From: Amanita rubescens
Lineage: Eukaryota > Basidiomycota > Agaricomycetes > Agaricales > Amanitaceae
Assembly (NCBI GenBank): GCA_015039365.1
Contig: WION01000120.1
Location: forward strand, 80,257 to 144,256
Length of the DNA stretch: 64,000 nucleotides
Reading direction: 5' to 3'
In this document: positions 28,687 through 41,547 of the stretch, in pieces
Numbering within the stretch: position 1 is the first letter of the stretch
Layout of the letters: each line of letters begins with the position of its first letter
Notes under the pieces: generated by a model
The model's input: only the letters and a program-made list of their open reading frames with translations
Told to the model about the DNA's origin: nothing
Database searches by the model: none
Position numbers and translations under genes: made by a program

Positions 28687-31600
28687 ATGAACAGCGGTTT
28701 TGGTGAAAGCGTCAGTCCAGTCGCTGCAATCCAAGCGATCCTGCATGACTACCCCTTCTCTGCGAGTATCCTTCGAGAATTGCTGCAGAACTCAGATGAT
28801 GCAAGAGCTACGAAGCAGGTCTGTGCTACACCGCCCAGGAGGCATCCGTTTATCTTGAAAGCCATAGATTTTCGTTCTCGACATGGGAAAAGACCCTGCA
28901 TTAATAGCGTATAATGATTCTCAGTTTCAGGAAGAAGATTGGAAAGCGATCCAAACCATCCACAAGTCGTCCAAGAGAGAAGATACCTCGTACGATCTTT
29001 GACTTCCGCGTTCGGCTATTGTTAACTTCGACTTTTTCAGTAAAATAGGCAAATACGGCGTAGGCTTCAGAGCTTGTTATCATGTACGTCGGTCAAAAGT
29101 TTTGCTCGTCATCACCTACTCTGAAACGCATCTAGGTCACGGACAAACCTCAAATCCTTTCCGGGTCATCGTTTGCTATTCTCGACCCAATCAGTTCCGG
29201 CGGCACGAAAATTGACTATGATAGCTTCAAAAAAATTTCAGACCATCGCAAACATTTTGATTTTTTCCCCAACTTGTCCGCATCTTCTTCTTTTCCCGGA
29301 ACCATCATAAGATTACCACTTCGGTCAGCGTCGAGCGAACTGAGCAAGCGCGTCGTACGCGTATCAGAGCTCGATCAGATGATCAAGGATTATATCACCC
29401 AAGAGTTGAACATTTCTCTCCTCTTCCTCGATAACCTCAGAACCATCGAAATTTGGAAAGTTCAAGGCACTAACAAAACGTGCTTAGCTAGGTGGACCAA
29501 ATCCGAGAAGAAGACCAAACGTCAAAGCAAAGAATCATCTCTTTTCTTTTACGATTCAGTCCTGTCTGATGGCCGCGCAGACTTCTCTTGGCGGATTGTT
29601 CAGACCCAGAATGCAGCAGATGATGCCAGGTCTCATCTCGCGAAAAAGTTTGGCGGTGACACTGTGAATCACGTATTCGAAAGACACAAATTAAGCCCTG
29701 GCGTCCGCATTGCCCATCCACTCTTTACTGATGAGAACATCTCTGGTCGCCTCTTCACGTTCTTGCCGCTCCCGTCCAAGACGGGTTTTCCTGTGCATAT
29801 ACATGCGTTATTCGCATTAACATCATCAAGACAAGGCTTGCGCAACCGATACGAGACAGGGATTGTAGCCGGATCTGACAACGAGTGCGCATGCATCTTA
29901 CTTTTACCGCCATCTGGAGCTGAAAGCTTTTATTAAGCGTGTTAATTAAATGGAATAGTCTGTTGTTCGATTACTATATTCCCCAAGCTTGGAGCCATCT
30001 TCTGAAAACTTTGGCCGAAGATGCTGCGTGCAAAGATATTATCAGATCTTGGCCTCCCTATTGCTTGTCAATAATGGCTGGCGATGGCCTGTATTGGCAA
30101 AATATCCTCCAGGCGACGTTGAATTTTGCCATCAGATCAGGTTTAGCGATTTGGCCGAAAGTATCCGATACGAATACAACAAGATATGTCGATCTGACGT
30201 CTTCCCTTGTCGTCGCTACAGGCGAGCTTGATCCGGATGTACTTATTGCTTTGTCCCGGGTTGGTCTAACGTTGGTTCAACTGCCTAAAACCCATATACA
30301 GTTCCTCGACGACTCTATTACCAAGTTGACTCCGCATGTTGCCCGGGACCAAATCAGGCGTCGTAGCCTGGGATTCAACGATTTGTCTCAGGACCAAAAG
30401 AGGAAGCTATGTGACTACTTTCTCTCGGACAAGGACTTTAGCAGCATATATGGCCTCCCCCTTTTCCCCACCATCGACGGACCGTATGTTTCTCTTGATA
30501 AGAGGGGAGCAACGAATCGACGCTACATCGCCCTAGCGACTGATGAGGTTGATGTGTTCAGAACATTAGCGGGCGATGCTATATCTCTAGATGATTCGCC
30601 ACGCGAAGTGGCGGCGTTGGTACGGGAGAAGGGGATGACTCAGGCCAATATCGATCTCCTTTCCCCACCATCTGTCGTTGCTTACTTGTTACGTGAGCTT
30701 TCACCGCTCAGCGACCAGCGATTGGCGAAGTTTTGGACTTGGCTGGAGAAATGGCAACAACGTGATCAAGTAATGGCACTCCTAAAATCCAACACCGTGC
30801 TTCATCTCGTCCCGACGTCGAAAGGCCCGCAGCTTGTCTCATCTCCTTCCTTTCTGGCCCCATGTAATCAGCTATTTGAGAAGCTAGGACTTGCCTTCGT
30901 CAGCTCTATACTTCCGAGTACAGTGGTTCAGTTTCTGAATAACCACGGGGTTGTTAAAGATACTCATGATATGAACCATTTTTTGGCGGCTATCAAATTG
31001 GCTGCGTTGCGGCCTCTCAGCGATGGTGAACCAAAGTCGGTGTTTGACCACATCTCGACTTATTACAGGTCCCTTTCTAGTGACAACTTGGTCAAGTTGA
31101 AGAAGCTCCCCGTCTTTCCCGTCTTGAATCGGAACGTGCAGGCTCCAGTTAAACATGATAGTTCTGTGAAGTGGCAAGCCATCCACGGCCTTAACGTCAA
31201 GGGGATCTCGCCCATGTCACTTATTCCTTTGACAGACGACATAAACTTCCTTGACAAATCCTGCTTTAGCGACCCCTCAAGCTCTTTGATCAAGGCACAA
31301 CAAATACCCATCCTTAGCGACGAAGATGTCTTGTTACTAGCCCTCAGTCAATTCTCTTCACAGCCAAAGCCCCTTCAAGCTTCATTCATCTCCTACATCA
31401 GACAGAATCACAGGTGGACAAAGAACATTTTATCAGTCCTTCAAGAGACACGGTTCATCCGGTCATCCAACGGTGCCTTACAATCACCAATCGACGTCAT
31501 TGATCCCAACTCAGGGCTTAAAAGTCTTTTTCTTGCGGCTTCCCGCAGCCAGCTCATTCCAATTATAGAGGACAACCACGACCGTCAGATACTTGATGAT

Positions 31601-34600
31601 CTTCGGAATCTGGAGATGATAAAGGCATCCTTGTCTTCGGATATAGTGCAAGAAAGAATTGCGTATATCTCGGCAAATCGCTCCTCACCCGATACGTTAA
31701 TCATCGCTCGGTCTTTGGTTTCCCTCATGAATGACCCAAGTTTCTCTTGTGCCAGTTTTTCCATTGACCAATCCTTGAACTGGTTGCCAACGCAGACTCG
31801 TCTCGTTAGCTCGAGAGAATGCATTGACTACGGACGCCGGGACGCTGACCTATTTGACGAAGTTCTCTGTACCCTTGATGAAACCATCTCGATTACACCC
31901 TCTTTCCGGTCTCTCTTGGGGTGGGACAAGCCTCTTCCTTTCAACATAATTACGGGGCAATTGAATTGCGTTCTGAGACAGCCAAATTCTGATGCGCAGT
32001 ATCGCAAAGTCAGTGAGATTATCAGAGAATTGTCGGGTCGCCAGGTTCTGGATAGAGACATCAAAGCTATAGAGGAAGCCGCCGCCGAACGGCCTTGGGT
32101 ACCTACCAAATCTGGCGTGTTAGTGCCGCCTTCACAGGCTGTGTTCACTGGCACATTCAATGCGAGTAGCTTCCATGAAATTTGTTTCTCCAAGGCACAA
32201 ACGCCAATATATCAGTTTCTCCTGAGGATGGGATGTAGCGAGCGGTATGTTTTATGTAAATAGGAGCAAAAAAGTTTATCTGACAATCTAGCCAGACCTT
32301 CGGCATTGGCAATCATAAAGGAACTTGAGGCTCTACGCAAGAAAGTAGGAACGGATGACACCATTATTCAGCAAGCGGTGCAGTTGTTGGAAATGTTACC
32401 TGATATGATAACAACCGAAGAACGGGCTTCCCTTTTAGTCCCTACAGAAGGAGGAGACCTCGTGCCAATATCCACCGGCGTATGTTATTACAAGGGACGG
32501 ACCAACGTAGACGGAAAGATCATCGCTCATCACTTTATTAGTGAAAAGCTTGCACAGAAGATTGGGATACCATACTTAGGCACCGAGGAAGCTGAGATTA
32601 TAATCGATTTTGGAGGAAACCCCACCACCCTCATTCGCAACACTCTAACGCAATATGAACCGAACCAATTGTTCACAGAATTCATCGCGAATGCATCCGA
32701 CGCCGGTGCTAAATTATTCAACATTCTTGTAGACGATCATGTGGGCCCCACTGAGCATCTCGTCTCGGAAAGTCTAGCAGCCTTTCAGAATGCGTCACTG
32801 GTGGTACACAACAACGGGGTCTTTTCTGCACGAGACTTCAACGGAATATTGCACACGGGTACAGGCGGAAAGAGAGGGGAGATGGGTAAAATTGGTCGCT
32901 TCGGATTAGGTGCACTTTCAATGTTTCACTTTACAGAGGTAAGAAGCAGTACATGGTTGACGTTCTGAAGATCTGAAGACTGACCTTTTTTTACACAGTT
33001 GGCCATGATCGTTTCAGGGGATCACGTCCTTTTCCTAAGCCCTTCAAAAAGAACATCGTTTGGTGGGAAACACTCATTTTTCTGTCCTTTACAGAACATG
33101 AAAAGGTAACTAGTGTTTAGAGGACATGTTTGCTATGTTGATTCCCTTTTCAGATTATATGCCGACCATCTTAAGACGTTAGACGGGTTATTTGGTTTTG
33201 ATCTTTCCTCTACTGAATCGTATCCAGGGGTTAGCACCATTCCTTTAAGGTCTTTCCCTGTGCTGACTGTTTTCTAGACATTGTTCAGGCTCTCGCTTCG
33301 GAATAAAACGGATCCAAGCCAAGATCCTGTATCAAGAACGCCCTGGACCACAACAAAGGTCGAAGGGATTCTCCTCGCGGAGTTCGATAAAGTGGCGTAC
33401 AAATCACTGCTGTTCACGGGGCTCAGTCGCATCGAGGTGTTTAGACGGCAGAATGGCCCCGACATCAAAACTCTTCGTGTCATCGAAAGTACTCGGGTAC
33501 CAGATAGTTCTATGGGCGACAAGACATTCAAATGGGAAACGGTAACTTTTAAACCAAAAAACTTGGGATTACCCAAATGGCTTGTCGTCACAACGGACGT
33601 CAATATTCCCGACAATTTCAAGGCAGAGCTTAAAAACAAATATGACATGCATCACCTTTTGCCGATACGCATCGCCGTGACGCTGGAAAGTGACCATTTG
33701 AAAGAAGACGGAATACAACCTGTTTTGCACTTTACCGCTGCCCGTCGTCACGCCCGTACTAGCCCACATCTCTGCTCCACTGATCTTGGAACAGGAGAGG
33801 CGAAACGTACGAGTCAACGGCGCAGAATCCGAATATAACCGATGGTTGTTGTCGTCTGAACTTCCGTGCTCGTACCTCTACTTGCTCGAAAAAATATTGC
33901 AGATCCGGGGCAGTAATATTCCGTGGTTACCCGGGATGCATAGACAACAGTGTCAATTCGCCCAGCCATATTTTCATGGACGGCTTTTGGAGTTCCCAAA
34001 TCCTCCGGAAGAGTTCCAGACGCGTTTTTTCCAGCAAATACAATCCCTACATCATTCCTGAGCCCAAATGACGCTGTGCTAGTTCGCGCGAGAGGGCATC
34101 GGAATACAGGAAATGCCAATTTACGCTTCCTGAAGTCCTATCTGCTACTCGACCTCCGAATCTCGTGGAGCTCCCTGGTCAGTCTATTTCTCTTTCGCTG
34201 AAAAATAAGGCATCTTTACGTATCGTCGATACTGCCTTCCTCAAGCCACTTTTGGAGCGTGTTGATCCGCGTAGCCAATGGTTGAAAGTGGATGCGATTG
34301 ACGCATTATTGCATTACCTCTCACCGATACCGAGGTCACCGATGGTATCGTTGGATATGCTACCACTGATCCCGCTTGAGGATGGTTCCTGTGCGAAGAT
34401 TGAACATCGCGCGACGACCCAGACAAACTATTATGTCGTAGAGCCGGAGCAAGTCGCTGCCTACAACATCTTCCCACCCAATCGTCTCATACACAGGAAG
34501 GCTCGCGAGACTAAAACCCTGTTGATAAACGCAGGTAATGTATTGCCTCTGGATGATGCTGGGATATCCAGACTTGTGGAAGAATGTATTGCACCTGCTC

Positions 34601-36941
34601 ATGAATGGTCTAAAGATAAAAAGCAACAAGCTTGGATTGCATCATTTTGGAACTCTGGGCTGAAAATCTTTCTGGAAAACGTTTCACATCTTCCCCTGAT
34701 TCAAACGATTCAGCCATCCAAATTCATCCCTTTGAACAGCATGAAGGACCCTTCTGTCACTGTCGTCGAGGCAAAAAAGAGTACAGAAGGCTTTGAATAT
34801 GTTATTCTACAGCAACTTGGAATGATGATCGTTGTTAGAGGGTACCTACCTCGAGCTTTACGTGAACAAGAGGGGAAGAGGCGGGCGCTTTATACAAGCT
34901 TCTTGGAGCATATACAGAAAAACGAGGCGAAAGGGCTCAACGAGATTTTGAGCCTCAAATCAGACGATCGCGAAGCGCTGGCTAGCTGGGTTCGTTCGAA
35001 GTTTCCTGACACCCCTCCGGCCTTGGCGAATGTAGCCCGTAAGCTGCCTGTCTGGTTCATACGACAACGTGCCAAGCCCCTTCTCCTTGCCGCCCTGGCC
35101 GATGCTTCCGTCCTTCCCGCTTCTATGCCATCCGACACTCTGTTGCCTTTTACCGATCACCCAGTCATCGACTGGGAGGCCAGGATGCAGAGCGTCGAGA
35201 AGGAAGGGTGCAGTGCAAAGCGCTGTTACCAAGCTTTTGCGTACTTCTCAGGATACCATTCTTTATTCCCAAGAGGATAAAGTGGCGTACAAGCAATTCA
35301 TAAAGTGCTTTCTGAATTTTGAAAAGGTCAAGGGGTATTCGCTATTAGTACCGAATGAAGAAGGGGTCCTGAGTCCTGCCGAGAGCTTATTCGAACGCCA
35401 CTGAGCTCTTTTTAGCAGCTTTTAAAGCCGAGCCCAGAACGCCTACTTCATAATAACTTCCAAGATATCGCAGAGTCATTGGCAAAGTATGATTTGAATC
35501 GGGAGATGTCAACTTGATCTTTCCATGTTCATAGAATGGGCGAATGCATTTGTTGAAGACGAAGACAATGGCGACAGACTGGACGACGGGGACAAACGCA
35601 GGAGGAGTGGAAGTACTATATACTTATTTCAACAAGCTTCCCCTCAGCCCAAGCGACATTGACCGATGCCGTAAACTGGATCGACTCAAATTTATTCCTA
35701 GAGGCTCTGCGAACAGAAAGGGCTATGAGAAGATGAACATAAAGAAATACATGCGGCATGATATACTCTCGCCCGGCAAAATTTCCCTTTCCGACTACGA
35801 AGCGATATGTTGGAGTCAGAGAGGTTGCGTCACACACGAACCCAACTCCACTCTACGCGGTACTTATCAAAACTTGGGCAAGCCAACCGGAAAAGAAGTG
35901 GTTAGTATCGTTCCTTTGTTGGTCGCTACAACGTCTCAGTAATTTATAAAAGGTGAAGCATCTCAGGGTCCTGACTGAGCTTGGGAAGAAGTATGGTCGC
36001 CGGCCGGCGTTGCTTTTGGACCTCAAAGCGACCTACAAGTGGCTGAACGAGAACGTAGACGAAATTTTCGTTCACATCAGGAACGAAAATCGGAAATCGA
36101 TATTCCTCAATGTCGACAACCCTGATTCCGACTCCTGGGTATGGCATTCTGGTTCGACTCTTGTCAAGGGTCTGCAAGACATTGGAGACCTGCACTGGTG
36201 TCAAGGATTTTCTCCGGAATTACAACAATCTTTTGATGATGCTGGTGTCAGGACGATCCAGAAAGTAACGACTGAGGCTGTCGCAGCCATGGACAAGACG
36301 CCATTGTTCCGAAGCCAATTTCGTGACATGCGTGAGCAAGGCTTCGAAGTCTGTGTCACTTTTAAAGCCCGTGACCATGAACTCCAACTTCCTCCTGCAC
36401 ACAAAGCCTGGTTGAGTGTGAACAGCAAGCATTTCTGGCGGACATTTGTTGCTTCAAAGGCGGAACCATGCGTGGAGGTGGACGCGTCGGATTATTCAAG
36501 TCACTGTGTTAAGGAGACCATTGGTGAGCATTGAGTTAAAGATTTATCTGCGCTTTTAACTCAATTATGAACATAGATTGGATGTACGCCGGGGAGCTGC
36601 CTACGTTCATCACCAGTCCAAGCAGCAATAACGGGGAGTCAAAGGCGAAACTTGACCTAGCGCTTAACATTCTTAGCCTTGCTCATCGCTGGGAGATCAC
36701 TGAGCTGCATCAACGTCTTCAAGAATTCATCGTCAATTTGTCAGATTTTATTAACCCGTACTGGGTTAAACATAGTAAGTTGAATGATTGTGAGTTTGTC
36801 TGATGCCGACCGAGCTTTATAGTTTGCAAGTGCGCAGAGCTGGCGGAGGCGAAGGAGCTTTCTAGAGCTTGCAATGATTTTGAGGCTAAGAACCGGGTCA
36901 TCATGCATCAGATATTGTCGACGGAATACAACAATGTTTGA
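28687..36941 (+). pseudogene. Sacsin-like GHKL ATPase with BTB tail, copy B (decayed)
   Basis: Same exon plan as copy A in mirror image: 28687-28818, 28868-28989, 29041-29083, 29136-29884, 29938-32244, 32296-32938, about 32999-33105, then a long decayed exon from about 33155. The first seven exons are open and similar to copy A (for example L-L-F-D-Y-Y-I-P-Q-A-W against L-L-F-D-C-Y-I-P-H-A-W). In the eighth, a TAG at 33275-33277 replaces a CAG of copy A. Frameshifts follow near 33735, 33950, 34070-34165, 35220 and 35400-35540. After 35.55 kb the frame recovers and continues past the point where copy A ends into a BTB domain (A-W-L-S-V-N-S-K-H-F-W, D-W-M-Y-A-G-E-L-P, L-A-H-R-W-E-I-T-E-L-H), ending at TGA 36939-36941. 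Confidence 0.88.
36200..36941 (+). pseudogene. BTB (POZ) C-terminal part of copy B
   Basis: Exons about 35953-36521, 36575-36770 and 36828-36941. The segment F-R-D-M-R-E-Q-G-F-E-V-C-V-T-F-K-A, then F-V-A-S-K-A-E-P-C-V-E-V-D, D-W-M-Y-A-G-E-L-P and the helical tail L-A-H-R-W-E-I-T-E-L-H matches a BTB fold. BTB domains dimerise and often act as Cullin-3 adaptors. A GHKL-sacsin body fused to a BTB tail is the ancestral form implied by this copy and by the remnant at the left window edge. Confidence 0.7.
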
Positions 36942-37299
36942 ACGATTCCCAAGTCATAGCTTGACGGACTGCGTACTTATGTACAAGTAATCATTTACTC
37001 GATCGCGAGTACTTATCTGCCGCTTGTGCCTGGCTTTCGCACAAGGGCTTCGAATGTTTATTACGAGTGGCCCAGGTTTTATTTATATCGTGAATGGACA
37101 CCAAAGGTATCATCAGCCAGTCCTTGAGCATCCGAGAGAGCGCCGGTGCGGTGGCAGGTGGTTCCGAATTGTCCCTTTCACCATTTACTACTTTTTTTCT
37201 AACAACAGTACAGGTTCCCTCCTCGAGGCGATCCACTTTCCAAATTCACCCCATCTTTTCCCTATTGCGGGGACCGGGATGACGGCCTCAAACCTAGCT
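36942..37299. other. Intergenic, nothing recognised
   Basis: There is no supported feature between the BTB stop and the second carrier relic. Confidence 0.4.
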
Positions 37300-37829
37300 C
37301 TTCCAGCCATGCCTCATATAGTGCACGTGTATCCGAATCAACAACCAAGCCGAAATCTTCAACTAAACGACTCCAGCTACACGAAGACGGTGGTGGAAAG
37401 CGATAGCGATTCTACCACGGATTCGCAGTCGCGAGTCTCGTACTACATGCCCAGGGCCCTCCCATCTCCCGGTTTGGTGACACGGCTTTGAGCGCTGGAA
37501 CTCTTGCCTTGCTCGAGTCGAATTCGTTTATTCCGGGCCTGATGAAGACGATGATGATTGCGTCTATCGGTGCTGCGGGGTTTAGGATGATCATATTGAC
37601 GCGGTCTATTGATCAAGACTACGTTGCAGGAAGGGAGGGATGACGAGTCTTAAGAATCGGGTAGGGATTGAATGACTGGCTGGTGTGCGATTGTAGATCC
37701 AGACGAATGGTGTTGGAGCATTGTGGCACAGGACAATTTATACCGCTGTCCAGTCCATTAAATCACTTCTAGTTTCTGACATATTATAATTGACGTGGTT
37801 CAAAACATACAGTTATATGTGCTAGTTGC
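37300..37829 (+). pseudogene. Mitochondrial carrier family protein, decayed copy 2
   Basis: The frame 37416-37630 reads R-F-Y-H-G-F-A-V-A-S, I-S-R-F-G-D-T-A-L-S-A-G-T-L-A-L-L-E-S-N-S and M-K-T-M-M-I-A-S-I-G-A-A-G-F-R-M-I-I. This is the same part of the carrier as at 5.25-5.45 kb and is better preserved. A TAG interrupts it just upstream (37413-37415), the PxD motif is damaged, and the sequence dissolves after about 37,800. The DNA match to copy 1 continues through the intron (GTGCGATTGTAGATCCAGAC is present in both). It therefore marks a duplicated block rather than two independent losses. Confidence 0.8.
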
Positions 37830-38875
37830 TCACAGCTCAGCCTGGAGCATCTCAATCTCATTACGGAACGGGAGGAGCTCCAAACGTATCCATGCACGAC
37901 GAAGGACTGAATTTTGCTGTGCAATATAAGCGGATGCCTTGTTTGGTTGGTCAGTTACAAGTCGTATAAGGTATAATCGTTCAGCTGGGGTGAGGCTGTC
38001 CTCTGTCCTCTGTGCTCCATCTATCTTGGCCACAGCCGCTTGGATCGCGCCTTGCGTTGTTGCTTCTACTGACTTGACCGTTGCATCAACTAGGTGATCG
38101 AGAGCACCTTGAACAGTAGCCATGGTTGGGGTAGAGGTGCCAAGAAAAGGGGCCATGCTTGCGACTGTCGCAGAAAGGGTGCTCAGTAGTGATGCCAACG
38201 AGGACTCGGACCTGGGGTCAAACCCGAGGCTAGAGAAGTAATCCTCATCCTCATCAGATGCTGGCTCAGATTCAGATGAAAAGTCGTTGGCGCTGGATGG
38301 TGTCATTGATAAAGGAGAGAATGCAAATCGGCCAGTAGCAGTGGATGGTGCTATCAAGTCATCAAGCTTGGAAAGTAAAGGCCACGACTTGTTTCTGATC
38401 ACGGATAGATGTGGTTTATCCTATGACCAAGTAAGCGTCAGCCTGGGAAGCAAGAGGGTAGGCCACAATTTACCTTTGGGTGGGCGGTCATGTACTGCTC
38501 AAAAACAACGAACTCCGCTGGGGTACTAAAAAAAGCGCCACCCTTGGTAGCATCCCAGCCTACGCCTGAACTCTTGCGAAAACGATTGACAGCGGCCCAT
38601 TGAGCCTTGATCTAGGACACACCCTTGACTATCAGAGATGATCTGCGGTATGAAATTGTCAAACATACGTTGTTCCATTTGTTTCTCGTATTGGTGGCAT
38701 CCTTAGCCCCTCCCTCGGTGCGCATTGCTTCTAGATGAATAGCAGCCTTCCGAAACAATCGAGGTTTAAACTCTTCAATAGCGGCTCGGGATCGATACAG
38801 ATAATCGACGAGAGCAGTAATGTCGTCATCAGTCCACGATGCTGATGAAGGTGCTGAAGCAGGATGTGTTTCCAT
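37830..38875 (-). CDS. Myb/SANT-like DNA-binding domain protein
   Basis: Three exons: 38875-38669, 38611-38474 and 38420-37830, totalling 936 nt or 311 residues. The N-terminal half has the trihelix/Myb-SANT-like pattern common in Agaricomycetes: W-T-D-D-D-I-T-A-L-V-D-Y-L, A-T-N-T-R-N-K-W-N-N-V, V-N-R-F-R-K-S-S-G-V-G-W-D. The C-terminal half is Ser/Thr- and acid-rich with a helical end. These proteins are abundant in mushroom genomes and often related to the DNA-binding partner of PIF/Harbinger-type transposons. No transposase is visible next to it here. The end overlaps the edge of the carrier relic. Confidence 0.8.
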
Positions 38876-39845
38876 GTAGTTTAGATGAAGGAGCGCAGCA
38901 GCGTCTCTAATCGCTGATCATCGATCGATCATCTTCAAGAGGTTGTGTGAGTGAGCCACGGCTGAGTTTGAATGTCTGTTGTGTGAGGAAAACAATTAAA
39001 TTTAAAACATCCACCATACAATGTTCACTACGTCGGCTACCATCCGAGTATAGACATACGTGACTACTTTTCAACGCCGGCCTTCGTAGATTTGCACCTG
39101 GTGTACCGCGCCCGTGTACAAGATACATTCATCCGGTGGACTGCGGGGGGCCATCCAGTCGATGGTTAGGGTTTCGCGCGTTTTAGAGAACAGCGTCACC
39201 AGGACAGTCTTGTTCGAAGTTGAGGAAGCGCGCGAGGTGATGTTCACGCAATAGAATGCCACCGACTAGGATTCGGTCTTGGTTCGTCATCTAGCACTTA
39301 CGTTGGATGACGTGGTGCTTGAAGATGGGTTTGAGGTTAAGCCTTAGCGCTTACATCACGCCATAATATTTGTTTACTAGTCATACTGCATTACTAGTTA
39401 GCTCTCATGATTCCGAATCGATAATTGAATATGTAATACCTAGAAGAATATGATGAGGGACTAGATGCAAGTGCACAAAGAACAGAAAACCGATTCTCTT
39501 TTGTCCTGACTTGAAATATGAGGATTAGTGGATCTGGATCGATGAAGCGCGTCACGAATACTAGGCATTTGGCATCTTGTAGCGCAGTACGGTGATCACC
39601 GGAATGTAATTTCCCGGTTCCTTTTGCAGTAAGTTTTGACGTTGTACATATAGTCGTTCGGTACCAGTTATGATTCGAGTCGGAACGGTTGCCACTGTCA
39701 CCGAGAACTAAATTTGTTCCCGCATCGCTCTAGTTTCTGGCGTGATGAGCTACAGATCAAGGGGATGCACACGACTATAATAATATGTGGACTAATGCGT
39801 CAGTATACACTTGATCTCAGATTGTCGTCCGAGTACACACCTTAT
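38876..39845. other. Intergenic; one weak minus-strand frame
   Basis: A 63-codon minus-strand frame (39262-39071) has no recognisable motif, and I do not call it a gene. Otherwise nothing is seen. Confidence 0.4.
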
Positions 39846-40507
39846 TCACCCTGCCGAGGCATCCATCGCATCATCTGGTACCTCTTCATGATCGTTTGTA
39901 GCCTTGGCCTTCCCTTTCGTACGCTTCTTCGGCTTTATGCCTTCTATGCGTTTAGATCTTCCAGAAGATCCCGCCGTCTTTAGTCCACTTGAGAGTGGTA
40001 TTTGGTTGTTCGCCTCAACTTGCCGCGTAGAATGTGCCTGTTCTTTAGCGTTCTCTTTGGGCTGTAATCGCACTTCTTTAAAAGCGACACGTTGCTCTGC
40101 GCTAGCAACATAGGCTACCGAGCGTTGGCTCCTGTCCTGTGGTTCTGAAGAAAATGAACGATGAGGAGCAAAACCGGTTAATTGGCCGCAAACCTTTCTC
40201 ATCTGTGAAGAGAAGTTCGGTCCCTAGAAGTGAATCGTGTCTTCCTTTCAGAATGGTTCCGGATAGTTGAAGATAAGGAGTAGGAGTATCGAGCCCCTGC
40301 TATCGCGGTAAGTGATTGGCAATGATGAGAGTCGAGGACACTCACGATGAGCCTGTAAGTGGAGGAACTGGGAACAAGGGTTGGTTCTATGTTGCCCAGG
40401 TCAAATGTCACGTAGGAGATTTCTTCGTCGTCCTCATACTCTTCGTTGGGGTCGAATTCTTCGACGAGCCTGAAGCCGGGGCATAGTGAGGTTGGCGCAC
40501 TGGGCAT
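39846..40507 (-). CDS. Transcription factor TFIIIC subunit 6 (triple-barrel domain)
   Basis: Exons 40507-40346, 40296-40194 and 40144-39846, totalling 564 nt or 187 residues. The core reads Y-V-T-F-D-L-G, then Y-R-L-I joined across the first intron to G-L-D-T-P-T-P-Y-L-Q-L-S-G-T-I-L-K-G-R-H and L-L-G-T-E-L-L-F-T-D. This is the TFIIIC_sub6 (tau55-like) triple-barrel signature. The protein would be part of the RNA polymerase III factor that binds tRNA gene promoters. A basic tail (K-P-K-K-R-T-K-G-K-A-K) precedes an acidic end. The length fits the family. Confidence 0.85.
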
Positions 40508-40538
40508 CGTGGTAGGCGTTACGTTATAGTCTTCGGAA

Positions 40539-40733
40539 ATGTCCGGCGTGTCTTTCTATCCGTCATGTCCATTAGGAATGCGAATCCCACTAGTCTCTCT
40601 GTTTCAGCGTATCAATTCCGTCGCTGCCAAATCAAAGCGCCTCAAAACTCGAAGGACTTTCGAGGGGGCGCAACGTCTAAGTACCAAAATCCTCACTGCT
40701 GTTGGTTTTTCCAAGACCAATGACGATGAATAA
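40539..40733 (+). CDS. Small open frame, unknown
   Basis: A 64-codon frame divergent from the TFIIIC gene. The basic middle (A-A-K-S-K-R-L-K-T-R-R-T-F-E-G-A) and end (A-V-G-F-S-K-T-N-D-D-E) could belong to a small protein. I do not recognise it, and it could be chance. Confidence 0.25.
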   Translation: MSGVSFYPSCPLGMRIPLVSLFQRINSVAAKSKRLKTRRTFEGAQRLSTKILTAVGFSKTNDDE

Positions 40734-41547
40734 GCCGTAGTCTCTGATGCCCTTGTGTGTGCAGATCCTCTGAACAGTTGCGTGTCTTCTCGTGCATCAC
40801 GTACGAATTGATTTCGACGCTCAAAATCCGATAGGAGCGAGGCACGTGAATCTATGTTGCGCGCTATCGCTCAGATAGACTATTTAGACTATTGTGGTGG
40901 TTATATACCGGCCTTTCCGAACAAGGCAATGGCTGTACCTCGGCGCTCGTCGATGCCCCCATCAGATTCTGGGTTATCAGACTCGCTGTGAAATGCGCGC
41001 CACTGACCTCTCATAGAAATGGGATGTAAACGATTAGGGGATGCAGGGAGGAAATGAGGTACAAATGGTACAAGGGGATCCGATTTAGTTGGGTAATTTC
41101 GATTTTGGATAACTGAATCTGAAAGGAAAGAAGACGCGCGCGTTGGCAAATCAGGGCCCGTAAGTAAGTGCCAAGTTAACTAATCTACGAAGAAAGAGTT
41201 CAATGCATAAATCAGGAGACCTGTTGTGCTACATTGGCTAGTAGTGTATCCGATTTCCATTCATGAAAGGGCCCCTTGTCTTCTGGATGGCCATTAAGCG
41301 AGTGCACGGCCATACAAACCGATGGAAGTGGCGCTTCGATAATAGTGTTACTACTAGGACGAATCGTTTGAACACTTCTAGATCATTCAGTTTTGGCCGT
41401 CATCGGGTGTCCCATATCCGTTTGGGCGAAACACCAATTTTGGCAGGTAAGTTACCTTTCTGGCAAGTAGCGTGTCCTTTTCATTTCCGAATGAGATCTT
41501 CCATTGAATATATAAAGGTGGTCTGACCAGTCCGTCCTCAGATTGGT
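40734..41547. other. Intergenic, nothing recognised
   Basis: Only short overlapping frames are present, none with a motif. The last part is the upstream region of the seven-exon gene starting at 41548. Confidence 0.4.

Noticed and set aside
40901..41149. 82-codon minus-strand frame
   Set aside because: No motif, no splice support and no neighbour context.
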